Positions 39,249-47,571 of a stretch of 64,000 bases of DNA are shown here, piece after piece. The stretch is from Xanthomonas hortorum pv. pelargonii (GTDB lineage: Bacteria; Pseudomonadota; Gammaproteobacteria; Xanthomonadales; Xanthomonadaceae). A program made the position numbers and the translations under genes. The notes below the pieces were generated by a model that had not been told where the DNA came from, searched no databases, and worked only from the letters and a program-made list of their open reading frames with translations. Position 1 is the first letter of the stretch. The number at the start of each line of letters is the position of its first letter. Location: contig NZ_CP098604.1 of NCBI RefSeq assembly GCF_024499015.1, positions 186,001-250,000 of the forward strand, given 5' to 3'.

Positions 39249-41813
39249 TTAGTACTGCTTTTTCTTGCGCTTGGCCGGCTTCTCGCGCTGCGGCAACGGC
39301 GCGTCGGGCGCTGCGCCATCTTCGGCCAGACGGAAGTCGATCTTGCGCTCTTCCATGCTCGCCTTGAGCACCAGCACCCGCACCGGGTCGCCCAGGCGGA
39401 AGGCGCGACCGCGGCGTTCGCCACTGAGCGTCTTGCGGATCGGGTCGAACTGGTAATAGTCCTGCGGCAACTGGGTGACATGTACCAGGCCGTTGACCTT
39501 GGATTCGTTCAATTCCACAAACAGGCCGAAGCCGGTCACACCGCTGATCACGCCATCGAACTGGCCGCCGACATGCTTTTCCATCCACGCGGCGCGATAG
39601 CGCTCGTCGACCTCGCGCTCGGCTTCGTCGGCACGCCGTCCGCGCTCGGAGCACTGCAGCGACAATGCCGACATCTGGCGTGGGGTATAGATATATTTTT
39701 CCGGGCTGGCGCCGGTCAAGGCATGCTTGATTGCGCGGTGCACCAGCAGATCCGGGTAACGCCGGATCGGCGAGGTGAAGTGCGCATACGCCTCCAACGC
39801 CAGACCGAAGTGACCGTTGTTGTCAGGCGAGTACACCGCCAGGCTCTGGCTGCGCAGCAGCACCGATTCCAGCAACGCGGCGTCGGGGCGCGCACGCACC
39901 TTCTTCAGCAGCTTGGTGTAATCGCCGGGGCGCACCTTGCTCCATGCCGGCAGGCTCAGCTGGAATTCCTTGAGGAACTCCAGCAGGTCTTCGAACTTGC
40001 TCTCCGGCGGCCGCTCATGCACGCGGTACGGCGCCGGCACATGCATGCTCAGCAGATAGCGTGCGGCCTCGACGTTGGCCGCGATCATGCATTCTTCGAT
40101 CAGCTTGTGCGCATCGTTGCGCACCAGCATGCCGGCCTGAGCGACTTCGCCGGTGTTGTCGAGCACGAAGCGCACTTCGGAGGTCTCGAATTCGATCGCG
40201 CCGCGATGCGTGCGCGCCTTCGACAGCACGTTGTACAGCTGATGCAGACGCTGCACCTGCGGCAGCAACGGGCCGATAAAGGCCTTGGTGTCGGCATCGT
40301 CTTCGCCGACCGCCTTCCACACCTGGTTGTAGGTCAGGCGCGCGTGCGAGTTCATCACTGCTTCGTAGAAACGCGAGCCGGTGACTTCGCCATCGCGGCC
40401 CACCTGCATGTCGCAGACGAAGCACATGCGGTCGACCTTGGGCATCAGCGAGCAGATGCCGTTGGACAGCGTCTCCGGCAGCATCGGCACCACGAACCCC
40501 GGGAAATACACCGAGGTGGCGCGCTTCTGCGCTTCGTCGTCCAGCGGCGTGCCCGGACGCACATAGTTGGAGACGTCGGCGATCGCCACCACCAGACGGA
40601 AGCCGTCGGCGTTGGGTTCGCAATACACCGCGTCGTCGAAATCCTTGGCGTCCTCGCCATCGATGGTGACCAGCGGCATCTGCCGCAGGTCCACACGCCC
40701 GCCGATCATCTGCGGCTCGACCACCAGCGGCACCGCGGCGGCCTCGTCCAGCACTTCCTGCGAGAACTCGTGCGGCAGCTCGTGGCCGTGGATGGCCATT
40801 TCCACCACCAGCGACGGGGTCAGCTTGTCGCCGAGCACCGCGATGATCTTGCCGATCGCCGGACGACGCGCATCCGGCGGCGCGATCAGCTCGCACACCA
40901 CCAACTGCCCTTCGCGCGCTTCACCGATGCCGTCCGGTGCGATCTGCACATTGCGTTGCACGCGCTTGTCGTCGGGGTCGACGTAGGCCACGCCGTGCTC
41001 GTAGAAGAAACGCCCGAGCATGCGCGACATGCGCCGTTCGAGCACGCGTGCAATCGCGCCTTCGCGACGGCCGCGGCGGTCGATACCGGTGACGTTGGCC
41101 AGCGCACGATCGCCGTGCATGACCTTGCGCATTTCGTACGGCGGCAGGAACAGGTCGTCGCCGCCTTCGTCCGGCTTGAGGAAGCCGAAGCCTTCCGGAT
41201 TGGCGATCACCACGCCGGCGATCAGGCTGGTCTGCTGCACCGGCGCGTAGCCGCCACGGCGGTTCTGCACCAGCTGCGCTTCGCGCACCATTGCGGACAG
41301 GCGCTTGCCCAACGCGTCGATGCGGTCGCTCAGATGCAGTTGTTCGGCGATTTCTTCGGCGGTCTGCGGGCCGTCACAGGCTTCGAGCAGCTGCAAGATG
41401 GCCTCGCGGCTGGCGATCGGCTCGGCGTAGCGCAGTGCTTCGCGATCGGCGTGCGGATCCTTGAACTCAGCGGCGGCAGCGGGAGAAGCAGTGACAGCTG
41501 CTGCAGGCTGGACAGACTGAAGGCGTTCCGGCGGCGGCGCAGGCGGGCCGCTCTTGCGCGGATGCGGTGCGCGCGGAGCCGGCGGCTCAGGCAGCGGCGG
41601 CGCTACTTGCAGCTCCGGCGAGGCTTGCGCGGCTTTATCGGCAGCGCGCTTGTTTGCGGACTTGGTCGAGGCGCCAGCGGCGGCGCGAACCAGGAAGTCA
41701 GGCATCCACCCCGGCAACTTCTGTTTTTCGGCGGTGGTGGGCTCGCCAGTGTTGGCGGAATTGCGGCGACTCGGCCGATCGGAATCTGGGGTGTTTTTCT
41801 TGGTCATTGCCAT
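39249..41813 (-). CDS. rnr: Ribonuclease R
   Basis: A processive 3'-to-5' exoribonuclease of the RNB family that degrades structured RNA. The N-terminal ~110 residues form an unusual Ala/Pro-rich basic extension (PPLPEPPAPRAPHPRKSG), then a winged-helix region, cold-shock domains (GFGFLKPDEGGDDLFLPP around residue 195), and the RNB core. The core has the catalytic Asp set in VTIDGEDAKDFDDAVYCE near 375-392. A C-terminal S1 domain (GVISGVTGFGLFVELNE) and Lys-rich tail follow. Three nearby Met codons (41816, 41813, 41807) are possible starts. 41813 has GGGG seven bases upstream. Confidence 0.95.
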   Translation of the reverse strand: MAMTKKNTPDSDRPSRRNSANTGEPTTAEKQKLPGWMPDFLVRAAAGASTKSANKRAADKAAQASPELQVAPPLPEPPAPRAPHPRKSGPPAPPPERLQSVQPAAAVTASPAAAAEFKDPHADREALRYAEPIASREAILQLLEACDGPQTAEEIAEQLHLSDRIDALGKRLSAMVREAQLVQNRRGGYAPVQQTSLIAGVVIANPEGFGFLKPDEGGDDLFLPPYEMRKVMHGDRALANVTGIDRRGRREGAIARVLERRMSRMLGRFFYEHGVAYVDPDDKRVQRNVQIAPDGIGEAREGQLVVCELIAPPDARRPAIGKIIAVLGDKLTPSLVVEMAIHGHELPHEFSQEVLDEAAAVPLVVEPQMIGGRVDLRQMPLVTIDGEDAKDFDDAVYCEPNADGFRLVVAIADVSNYVRPGTPLDDEAQKRATSVYFPGFVVPMLPETLSNGICSLMPKVDRMCFVCDMQVGRDGEVTGSRFYEAVMNSHARLTYNQVWKAVGEDDADTKAFIGPLLPQVQRLHQLYNVLSKARTHRGAIEFETSEVRFVLDNTGEVAQAGMLVRNDAHKLIEECMIAANVEAARYLLSMHVPAPYRVHERPPESKFEDLLEFLKEFQLSLPAWSKVRPGDYTKLLKKVRARPDAALLESVLLRSQSLAVYSPDNNGHFGLALEAYAHFTSPIRRYPDLLVHRAIKHALTGASPEKYIYTPRQMSALSLQCSERGRRADEAEREVDERYRAAWMEKHVGGQFDGVISGVTGFGLFVELNESKVNGLVHVTQLPQDYYQFDPIRKTLSGERRGRAFRLGDPVRVLVLKASMEERKIDFRLAEDGAAPDAPLPQREKPAKRKKKQY

Positions 41814-41885
41814 CATATTACCCCGTGCAGCCTCGATGTGGGCTGAAAGCCGGCCCGTCCAGGCGCAGATCGCCGTGTTCACCCG

Positions 41886-41914
41886 TTGACAAGCCCGCCA
41901 GGAGCCTGCAAAAT
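41886..41914 (+). promoter_or_regulatory. Sigma70-type promoter of tRNA-Leu
   Basis: TTGACA at 41886-41891, a 17-bp spacer, and CAAAAT at 41909-41914. The -35 is exact. Predicted transcription start is around 41921, eight bases before the tRNA. Confidence 0.65.
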
Positions 41915-41928
41915 TCGCGGCTCACCTT

Positions 41929-42015
41929 GCCCAGGTGGCGGAATTGGTAGACGCACTAGCTTCAGGTGCTAGCGGGGGCAACTTCGTGGAGGTTCGAGTC
42001 CTCTTCTGGGCACCA
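41929..42015 (+). tRNA. tRNA-Leu (anticodon CAG), CCA encoded
   Basis: The acceptor stem GCCCAGG pairs with TCTGGGC, discriminator A, then CCA. The anticodon stem CTAGC/GCTAG holds the loop TTCAGGT, giving anticodon CAG (reads CUG codons). A long variable arm (about 15 nt, GGGGGCAACTTCGTG) and GGTTCGAGTCC T arm identify a class II leucine tRNA. No integrated element is seen at its 3' end. Confidence 0.97.
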
Positions 42016-42022
42016 GTTTAAA

Positions 42023-42048
42023 AAGACCTCCGAGCGATCGGGGGTCTT
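42023..42048 (+). terminator. Terminator after tRNA-Leu
   Basis: An 11-bp stem (AAGACCTCCGA with TCGGGGGTCTT, one G-T pair) capped by a GCGA tetraloop, eight bases past the CCA. The T tract is weak (CTGGTTTC). Confidence 0.7.
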
Positions 42049-42135
42049 CTGGTTTCTGGGGTCTGAAAATGCTTGAGTGATGCTACACGGCTTGACCGAC
42101 AGCAGCCTCATTCGAAGCTGCTGCTGACATTATCG

Positions 42136-43659
42136 TTACGGCAATGCGGTAATGCCCGCCTCGCGCAAGGCCTTCGCCCAGATCGCATAACCGGCCTCAC
42201 TGGGGTGCGTGCCGTCGGGCATCAGCGCCTCGGGCAAGGTCCCGTCGGGCTGCAGCAGTTGCTTGCCGATATCGACCAGACGCACTGACGGATCCTTGGC
42301 ATAGCGCGCGGCCAGCAAGCGGTTGGTCTCGGCGATCGGTGCGCGTTGCGCATCGCCCGCATGGCGGCCGCGCGGCATGATCGCCATCAGGATCAGCTTG
42401 CTGTTGGGCAAGCGGCGACGCACTTCGTTCACCACCGCCTCCACGCCCAGGGCGGCCTCGGCCGGCGTGCTCGCGCGCGACTGCGCGGTGCCGGTGAGGT
42501 TATTGGTGCCGAGATGCAGCACCACCCATTGCGGATCCAGACCGTCGAGCTCGCCCTGGCGGATCCGCCACAGCACGTTCTGCGTGCGGTCCCAGCCGAA
42601 ACCCAGATTCAGCACCGGCCGCGTGCCGTACAACCACTGCCACGATTGCGCGCCACTGACGCGCGTGGCCTGCGGTGGGCCAGCCCAGAAATGCGTGATC
42701 GAATCGCCGATCATCACCACGTCCGGCTTCAATGTGCGCGCTGCGGCGAGCGCCGCATTGTGGCGGGCGTACCAGTCGTACGAGTCCTGTTCCAGCCAGT
42801 CGACCGGAATCAGCGAGGTCGCAAACTCGCGGCCGAGTTCGGCGACCGGCTTGACCGGCGACTCGCCCAGCAATCGGGCCAGGGTCGGCTCGATCGCTTC
42901 GGCGAGCATGCGCTGACCATGGGTGTCCGGATGCAAGGCGCCGGCTGGCGGCCGGAAGCGCGTGTCGTAGAACAACTCGGTGCGCAGCTTGCCGTCGCGT
43001 AGAAAGATCGACCCCACATCCAGATAGGTCACCCGTGGATTGTCGCCGTAACGCACTGCCAGACCTTGATTGACCTGCGCATCGCGGCGCGACTTCTCGC
43101 TGGAAATATCGCTGGGCAGCACGCTCACCAACAGGATGTGCGTGCGCGGCAGCTTCTGCTCGATCGCCGCCACCACCGCATCGATGCCCAGCTGGGTCTG
43201 CTCGGCGGTCTGGCCGAGATGGCCGGTGTTGTTGGTACCGATCAATACCAGCGCGACCTTGGGCTGCAGACCGTCGACCTCGCCATTGGCCAGCCGCCAC
43301 AACACGTTCTCGGTGCCGTCGCCGCTGAAGCCCAGATTGAGCGCGCCACGGCTGCCGTAGAAGGTCTGCCAGGTCGGCTGAAACTCTTCGTCCGGCGCCT
43401 TGGATTTTTCGTAGTTTTGGGTGATCGAATCGCCGATCAACAACAGCGGCGTGTCCGGATGCTGCTTCACCTGCTCCAGCACCTGCGCGTGGCGCTGCGC
43501 CCACCAGGCTTCCTGCAAGCGGTCGGTAGGCACGATCGAGGGCGGTGGCGTTTGTGCACTTGCCACGGCGCAGACCAGCAACATCCCCCAGCACACCAGC
43601 ACGGACGCAATGGCAGACAGCGAAAAGCAAGGAAACACAGCGTGCGAAGACCGGAGCAT
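42136..43659 (-). CDS. Exported hydrolase with two tandem SGNH/GDSL domains
   Basis: The 507 residues contain two complete SGNH hydrolase domains. Each has block I (LLLIGDSITQNYEK near residue 55; VVMIGDSITHFWAG near 295), block III (VLIGTNNTGHLG near 125; LHLGTNNLTG near 360), and block V Asp-x-x-His (LHPDTHGQ near 215; MPDGTHPS near 485). A signal peptide ends AVASAQ. Both halves keep the catalytic Ser and His. Platelet-activating-factor-acetylhydrolase-like or sugar-acetyl esterase activity is likely, in the periplasm or outside. The substrate is unknown. Confidence 0.84.
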   Translation of the reverse strand: MLRSSHAVFPCFSLSAIASVLVCWGMLLVCAVASAQTPPPSIVPTDRLQEAWWAQRHAQVLEQVKQHPDTPLLLIGDSITQNYEKSKAPDEEFQPTWQTFYGSRGALNLGFSGDGTENVLWRLANGEVDGLQPKVALVLIGTNNTGHLGQTAEQTQLGIDAVVAAIEQKLPRTHILLVSVLPSDISSEKSRRDAQVNQGLAVRYGDNPRVTYLDVGSIFLRDGKLRTELFYDTRFRPPAGALHPDTHGQRMLAEAIEPTLARLLGESPVKPVAELGREFATSLIPVDWLEQDSYDWYARHNAALAAARTLKPDVVMIGDSITHFWAGPPQATRVSGAQSWQWLYGTRPVLNLGFGWDRTQNVLWRIRQGELDGLDPQWVVLHLGTNNLTGTAQSRASTPAEAALGVEAVVNEVRRRLPNSKLILMAIMPRGRHAGDAQRAPIAETNRLLAARYAKDPSVRLVDIGKQLLQPDGTLPEALMPDGTHPSEAGYAIWAKALREAGITALP

Positions 43660-43831
43660 GCGCGCACCACAGGCTGGAGAAGCAGCGATTGTGATCCGCG
43701 CGCGCCGCGCACGACAAGCGCGGACGCAGCCATCCGCGATGTCGCGCTGTGAGTGGCGCTGTGACGTGCTTGCCGTGTGCCGGCGCCAGGCCACTGACAC
43801 GACGCACCTGTGATGCCAGGCCGCTCACGTT

Positions 43832-43905
43832 TGCGTAGGAGCGCGCTTGCGCGCGATGAAGCATTATCGGTAATGCTTCATCGCGCGCAAGCGCGCTCCT
43901 ACGCA
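43832..43905. repeat. REPIN: perfect 74-bp palindrome of two REP sequences
   Basis: Two perfectly complementary 35-base arms (43832-43866 and 43871-43905) flank a TCGG loop. Each arm begins GTAGGAGCGCGCTTGCGCGC after a TGC flank, closely resembling REP sequences of Pseudomonas. This is the classic inverted REP doublet mobilised by RAYT transposases. It lies in the 349-bp gap between the SGNH hydrolase gene and the acyl-CoA dehydrogenase gene. No gene is in that gap. Confidence 0.92.
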
Positions 43906-43973
43906 GCGGTGCGAAGCAATCGCCTACACCAAGTTGCCCGATCGACCGCTGCCCACCTTGGGCCGGCGGCGTT

Positions 43974-44003
43974 GCCGCATCCAGCGGCAGCGCTGGATGC
44001 GGC
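43974..44003 (-). terminator. Hairpin downstream of acyl-CoA dehydrogenase
   Basis: A perfect 13-bp stem (GCCGCATCCAGCG and complement) with a four-base loop lies five bases past the stop codon on the minus strand. No T tract follows. Confidence 0.5.
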
Positions 44004-44008
44004 CGGCG

Positions 44009-45157
44009 TCAGCGCAAGCCCGTCTCGGCGCGCGCAATCACCAGCCTTTGGATCTCCGAAGTACCTTCATAAATCTCAGTGATCTTGGCATCGCGGAAGT
44101 AACGCTCCAGCGGCATTTCCTTCGAGTAGCCCATGCCGCCATGGATCTGCACCGCTTGATGGGTGATCCACATCGCCGCCTCCGAGGCGGTGAGCTTGGC
44201 CACGGCCGCTTCGGTACCGAACTTGCGCCCCTGCCCCTTCAACCAGGCCGCGCGCAGCGTCAGCAGCAGCGCTGCATCCAGCTTGCACTTCATGTCGGCG
44301 ATCTTGGCCTGGGTCATCTGGAAGGTGCCGATGGCCGCGCCAAACGCCTTGCGCTCTTTCACGTAAGCCAGCGTGGCCTCGTACGCCGCACGCGCGATGC
44401 CGACCGCCTGCGAGGCGATGCCGATGCGCCCGGCGTCGAGCACGCTCATCGCGGTCTTGAAGCCCTCGCCCTCCAAGCCCAGCACCTCGTCAGGCTGCGC
44501 GATGTAATCGGCAAACTCGATCTCGCAGGTGGCCGACGCACGGATGCCGAGCTTGGGCTCGGTCTTGCCGCGATGGAAGCCGGCCCGATCGGCATCGACC
44601 ATGAAGGCGGTGATGCCGCGCGAGCCCTTGTCCGGCTCGGTCACCGCAAACAGCACGATGTACTTGGCGACCGGGCCGGAGGTGATCCAGCTCTTCTTGC
44701 CGTTGATCACGAAGCTGCCATCGGCTTGCTTCACCGCGCGGCAACGCATCGCCGAGGCATCCGAACCGGACTGCGGCTCGGTCAGCGCGAACGCACCGAT
44801 CTGCGCACCTTCGGCAATCGCACGCACGTACAGCTGCTTCTGCGCCTCGCTGCCATTCTTCAAAATACCGGTGCAGAACAGCGAGTTGTTGACCGACATG
44901 ATGGTGGAATGCGCACCGTCGGCTGCAGCAATTTCGATCATCGCCAGCGCGTAGCTGATCGGGTCCATGCCGGCGCCACCGTACTCGGCCGGCACTTCGA
45001 TGCCCATCAGGCCGTTTTCGCCGAGCAGGCGGATGTTGTCCAGCGGGAACTCGCCACTGCGGTCGAACTGTTCGGCGCTGGGCGCGATCTTTTCCCGGGC
45101 GATGCGGCGCGCCACATCCTGGATCATCAATTGTTCTTCGGTAAAGCTGAAATCCAC
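44009..45157 (-). CDS. Acyl-CoA dehydrogenase
   Basis: A flavoprotein of 382 residues that oxidises acyl-CoA to trans-2-enoyl-CoA. Signatures are FALTEPQSGSDASAMR near residue 122-137 (substrate and FAD contact), WITSGPVAKYIVLFAV near 157, and QIHGGMGYSKEMPLERYFRD near 340-359. The catalytic Glu lies in IYEGTSEIQRLV near 366. It is the short/branched-chain type by overall length. The start is GTG 45157 with GGAGG eight bases upstream. It is divergent from the ArsR-methyltransferase gene across a 122-bp gap that contains a 30-bp palindrome, so the regulator may affect both. Confidence 0.92.
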   Translation of the reverse strand: MDFSFTEEQLMIQDVARRIAREKIAPSAEQFDRSGEFPLDNIRLLGENGLMGIEVPAEYGGAGMDPISYALAMIEIAAADGAHSTIMSVNNSLFCTGILKNGSEAQKQLYVRAIAEGAQIGAFALTEPQSGSDASAMRCRAVKQADGSFVINGKKSWITSGPVAKYIVLFAVTEPDKGSRGITAFMVDADRAGFHRGKTEPKLGIRASATCEIEFADYIAQPDEVLGLEGEGFKTAMSVLDAGRIGIASQAVGIARAAYEATLAYVKERKAFGAAIGTFQMTQAKIADMKCKLDAALLLTLRAAWLKGQGRKFGTEAAVAKLTASEAAMWITHQAVQIHGGMGYSKEMPLERYFRDAKITEIYEGTSEIQRLVIARAETGLR

Positions 45158-45248
45158 GTCGCATCCCTCCAGGCCTAGGCTGAGCGCCCATTGTAGCCAC
45201 AACCATTCGCATGCGTATGTAGTTGACCCCACACCCTGCCGGGCCGAA

Positions 45249-45278
45249 AATATCTCCATATCGCGATATAGAGATATT
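45249..45278. promoter_or_regulatory. 30-bp palindromic operator for the ArsR-type regulator
   Basis: An inverted repeat of the form AATATCTC-n-ATATCG/CGATAT-n-GAGATATT, with only one mismatched pair, centred at 45263/45264. It ends one base before the ATG of the ArsR-methyltransferase gene and covers its ribosome binding site. ArsR-family operators are AT-rich palindromes of this kind, including those described for SahR in methionine-cycle control. Autorepression is inferred. Confidence 0.75.
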
Positions 45279-45279
45279 C

Positions 45280-46275
45280 ATGGATCTGGAAGACTGGTCG
45301 GCGCGCCTGAAGGTGTTTGCCGACGCCACCCGAGTGCGCCTGCTGACCTTGCTCGAGCAGGAAGAACTCACCGTGGCCGAGCTGTCGGCCATCACCCGTC
45401 TGGCCCAGCCGCGCGTGTCCACCCACCTGGCCAAGCTTAAGGAAGCCGGGCTGGTACGCGACCGTCGCGCCGGCGTGTCGGCCTATTACCGTTTCGACGA
45501 GGTGTCGCTGGACCCGGCGCAGCGCGCCTTGTGGCTGGCGCTGAGCACCGGCAGCGACGACCCGCTGTTGCGCCAGGACGCCGAACGCGTGGCCGCCGTG
45601 CTGGCCAACCGCGCCGCCGACCAGAACTGGGCCGATTCGGTGGCCGGCGACATGGAGCGGCATTACTCGCCCGGGCGCACCTGGGAAGCACTGGCGCGCA
45701 CCGCCCTACCCTTGCTGGAAACCGGCGACGTGCTCGACATCGCCTCCGGCGACGGCGTGCTGGCCGAGTTGGTGGCCCCGCACGCCACCCGCTACATCTG
45801 CATCGACACCAGCGCGCGCGTGGTCGCCGCCGCCAGCGAGCGCCTGCGCAAGCTGCGCAACGTGGAAGTGCGCGAAGGCGACATGCATGCGCTGCCATTC
45901 CCCGATGCCAGCTTCGATCTGGTGGTGCTGATGCATGCGCTCACCTACGCGGCCAAGCCGACGCAGGCGGTGGCCGAATCCGCGCGCGTGCTGCGCCCCG
46001 GTGGCCGCTTGCTGCTGTGCAGCCTTGCCAAACACGAACATCGCGCGGCGGTGCATGCCTATGGCCACGTCAATCTCGGTTTTGCGTCCAAGGAATTGCG
46101 CAAGTTCGCCGAGAAAGCCGGGCTGGACGTCTCCAGCCTGGAGACGGTGACGCGCGAGAAGCGCCCGCCGCATTTCGAAGTGATTTCGTTGATTGCGATG
46201 AAGCCGGGAGTGGTGAGTCGGGATTCGGGATTGGATGAAGGCAAGAGCTTAGCTTCGCGGAGAACTGGGTCATGA
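45280..46275 (+). CDS. ArsR-family regulator fused to SAM-dependent methyltransferase (SahR-like)
   Basis: A 331-residue fusion. Residues 1-90 are an ArsR winged helix ([20 protein letters not shown], then [20 protein letters not shown] as recognition helix). Residues 130-300 are a Rossmann methyltransferase-like domain with [16 protein letters not shown] near residue 152. This domain may sense S-adenosylhomocysteine or SAM instead of catalysing. It overlaps metH-N by four bases and is preceded by a palindromic operator. The context fits SahR, a known regulator of methionine-cycle genes. The last ~20 residues (after about 312) come from a GGGATT repeat element, not from the domain. Confidence 0.86.
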   Translation: MDLEDWSARLKVFADATRVRLLTLLEQEELTVAELSAITRLAQPRVSTHLAKLKEAGLVRDRRAGVSAYYRFDEVSLDPAQRALWLALSTGSDDPLLRQDAERVAAVLANRAADQNWADSVAGDMERHYSPGRTWEALARTALPLLETGDVLDIASGDGVLAELVAPHATRYICIDTSARVVAAASERLRKLRNVEVREGDMHALPFPDASFDLVVLMHALTYAAKPTQAVAESARVLRPGGRLLLCSLAKHEHRAAVHAYGHVNLGFASKELRKFAEKAGLDVSSLETVTREKRPPHFEVISLIAMKPGVVSRDSGLDEGKSLASRRTGS

Positions 46276-46298
46276 CGCCTACGCCAATCCCTAATCCC
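46220..46298. repeat. GGGATT-type element spanning the arsR-MT/metH-N junction
   Basis: Arms at 46220-46234 and 46284-46298 are complementary at 14 of 15 positions and made of GGGATT units. The element encodes the C-terminal tail of the ArsR fusion and the N-terminus of MetH-N. The ATGA stop/start overlap (46272-46275) lies inside it. Confidence 0.8.
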
Positions 46299-47417
46299 CA
46301 ATCCCCACTCTCGTTCTCGCTGCCCTGGCTGCATCCGGAGCGCGCTGAAAAACTCGGCGCTGCGCTACGCGAGCGCATCCTCATCATCGATGGCGCGATG
46401 GGCACCATGATCCAGCGCCATGATCTGCAGGAACCGGACTATCGTGGCACCCGCTTTGCCGACGGCTACGACAGCGCGCAGGTGCATGTGCACGGGCCGG
46501 GCTGCGATCACGCCCACGCTCCCGAAGGCCACGACCTGAAAGGCAACAACGACTTGTTACTGCTGTCGCGCCCGGAGATCATCGCCGGCATCCATCGCGC
46601 CTATCTGGATGCCGGGGCCGATCTGCTGGAAACCAACACCTTCAATGCGACCTCGGTGAGCCAGGCCGACTATCACCTCGAACACTTGGTGTACGAATTG
46701 AACAAGGCCGGCGCACAGGTTGCACGTGCTTGCTGCGACGAGGTCGAAGCCCTGACGCCGCACAAGCCGCGCTTCGTGATCGGCGTGCTCGGCCCCACCA
46801 GTCGCACCGCATCGATCAGCCCGGACGTCAACGACCCCGGATATCGCAATACCAGTTTCGATGCGCTACGCGAGACTTACCGCGAAGCCATCGACGGCCT
46901 GATCGACGGCGGCGCCGATACGCTGATGGTGGAAACCATCTTCGACACGCTCAACGCCAAGGCCGCGCTGTACGCGATCGAAGAAGTGTTCGAAGCCCGC
47001 GGCGGGCGCTTGCCGGTGATGATCTCCGGCACCATCACCGACGCCTCAGGGCGCACGTTATCCGGCCAAACTGCAGAAGCGTTCTATGCCTCGGTCGCGC
47101 ACGGGCGGCCGCTGTCGGTGGGCCTGAACTGCGCACTCGGCGCCAGCGATCTGCGCCCGCATGTAGAAACGCTGGCGCAGATTGCCGATGCGTACGTCAG
47201 CGCGCATCCCAATGCCGGTCTGCCGAATGCGTTCGGCGAGTACGACGAAACGCCGGAAGAAATGGCCGAGACCTTGCGCGAATTCGCGCAAGCCGGCCTG
47301 CTCAATTTGGTCGGCGGTTGCTGCGGCACCTCGCCGGATCACATCCGCGCGATCGCCGAAGCGGTGGCCAATCTGCCGCCGCGCCGATTGCCTGGCGCGC
47401 AGGAGCTGGCAGCGTGA
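46272..47417 (+). CDS. metH: Methionine synthase, homocysteine-binding half (split MetH N-terminal protein)
   Basis: The 381 residues match the first domain of cobalamin-dependent methionine synthase: [16 protein letters not shown] near residue 36, [19 protein letters not shown] near 90, and [16 protein letters not shown] near 118. The zinc Cys ligands lie in VGLNCALG near 283 and [11 protein letters not shown] near 350. It binds homocysteine and accepts the methyl group from the B12 half encoded downstream. It carries a His-rich insert ([16 protein letters not shown], about residues 75-90) absent from the E. coli sequence as I recall it. The first ~15 residues ([11 protein letters not shown]) are repeat-derived. 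The downstream partner starts 154 bp later in another frame. Confidence 0.93.
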   Translation: MTPTPIPNPQSPLSFSLPWLHPERAEKLGAALRERILIIDGAMGTMIQRHDLQEPDYRGTRFADGYDSAQVHVHGPGCDHAHAPEGHDLKGNNDLLLLSRPEIIAGIHRAYLDAGADLLETNTFNATSVSQADYHLEHLVYELNKAGAQVARACCDEVEALTPHKPRFVIGVLGPTSRTASISPDVNDPGYRNTSFDALRETYREAIDGLIDGGADTLMVETIFDTLNAKAALYAIEEVFEARGGRLPVMISGTITDASGRTLSGQTAEAFYASVAHGRPLSVGLNCALGASDLRPHVETLAQIADAYVSAHPNAGLPNAFGEYDETPEEMAETLREFAQAGLLNLVGGCCGTSPDHIRAIAEAVANLPPRRLPGAQELAA

Positions 47418-47432
47418 TGCAGAGCGATGACG

Positions 47433-47475
47433 CTTATCCGTCCTTCGGGCCCCTTCTTCCGCATGCGGGGGAAGC
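47433..47475. repeat. Decayed two-hairpin repeat in the metH spacer
   Basis: This resembles the two-hairpin unit at 34605-34648: CTTATCCG, a CCTTCGGG hairpin, then an 11-bp hairpin at 47453-47474 with two G-T pairs. It sits in the 154-bp spacer between the two metH genes and may act as an mRNA structure or pause. The spacer contains no credible gene. Confidence 0.55.
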
Positions 47476-47571
47476 AGGCGTGCAGCGCCGGATGAGTACG
47501 GACGACTGCGTCCCGCCACTTCCCTTTCCGATTCGGGCTAGCAACGCGGCCGCCCTTCTTCAGAGCATCGC

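Noticed and set aside
39135..41846. 903-codon plus-strand open frame
   Set aside because: It is antisense to RNase R; no domain is recognisable.
41929..42060. tRNA-Leu as integration site of a mobile element
   Set aside because: No duplicated 3' tRNA fragment, integrase or foreign composition is seen nearby.
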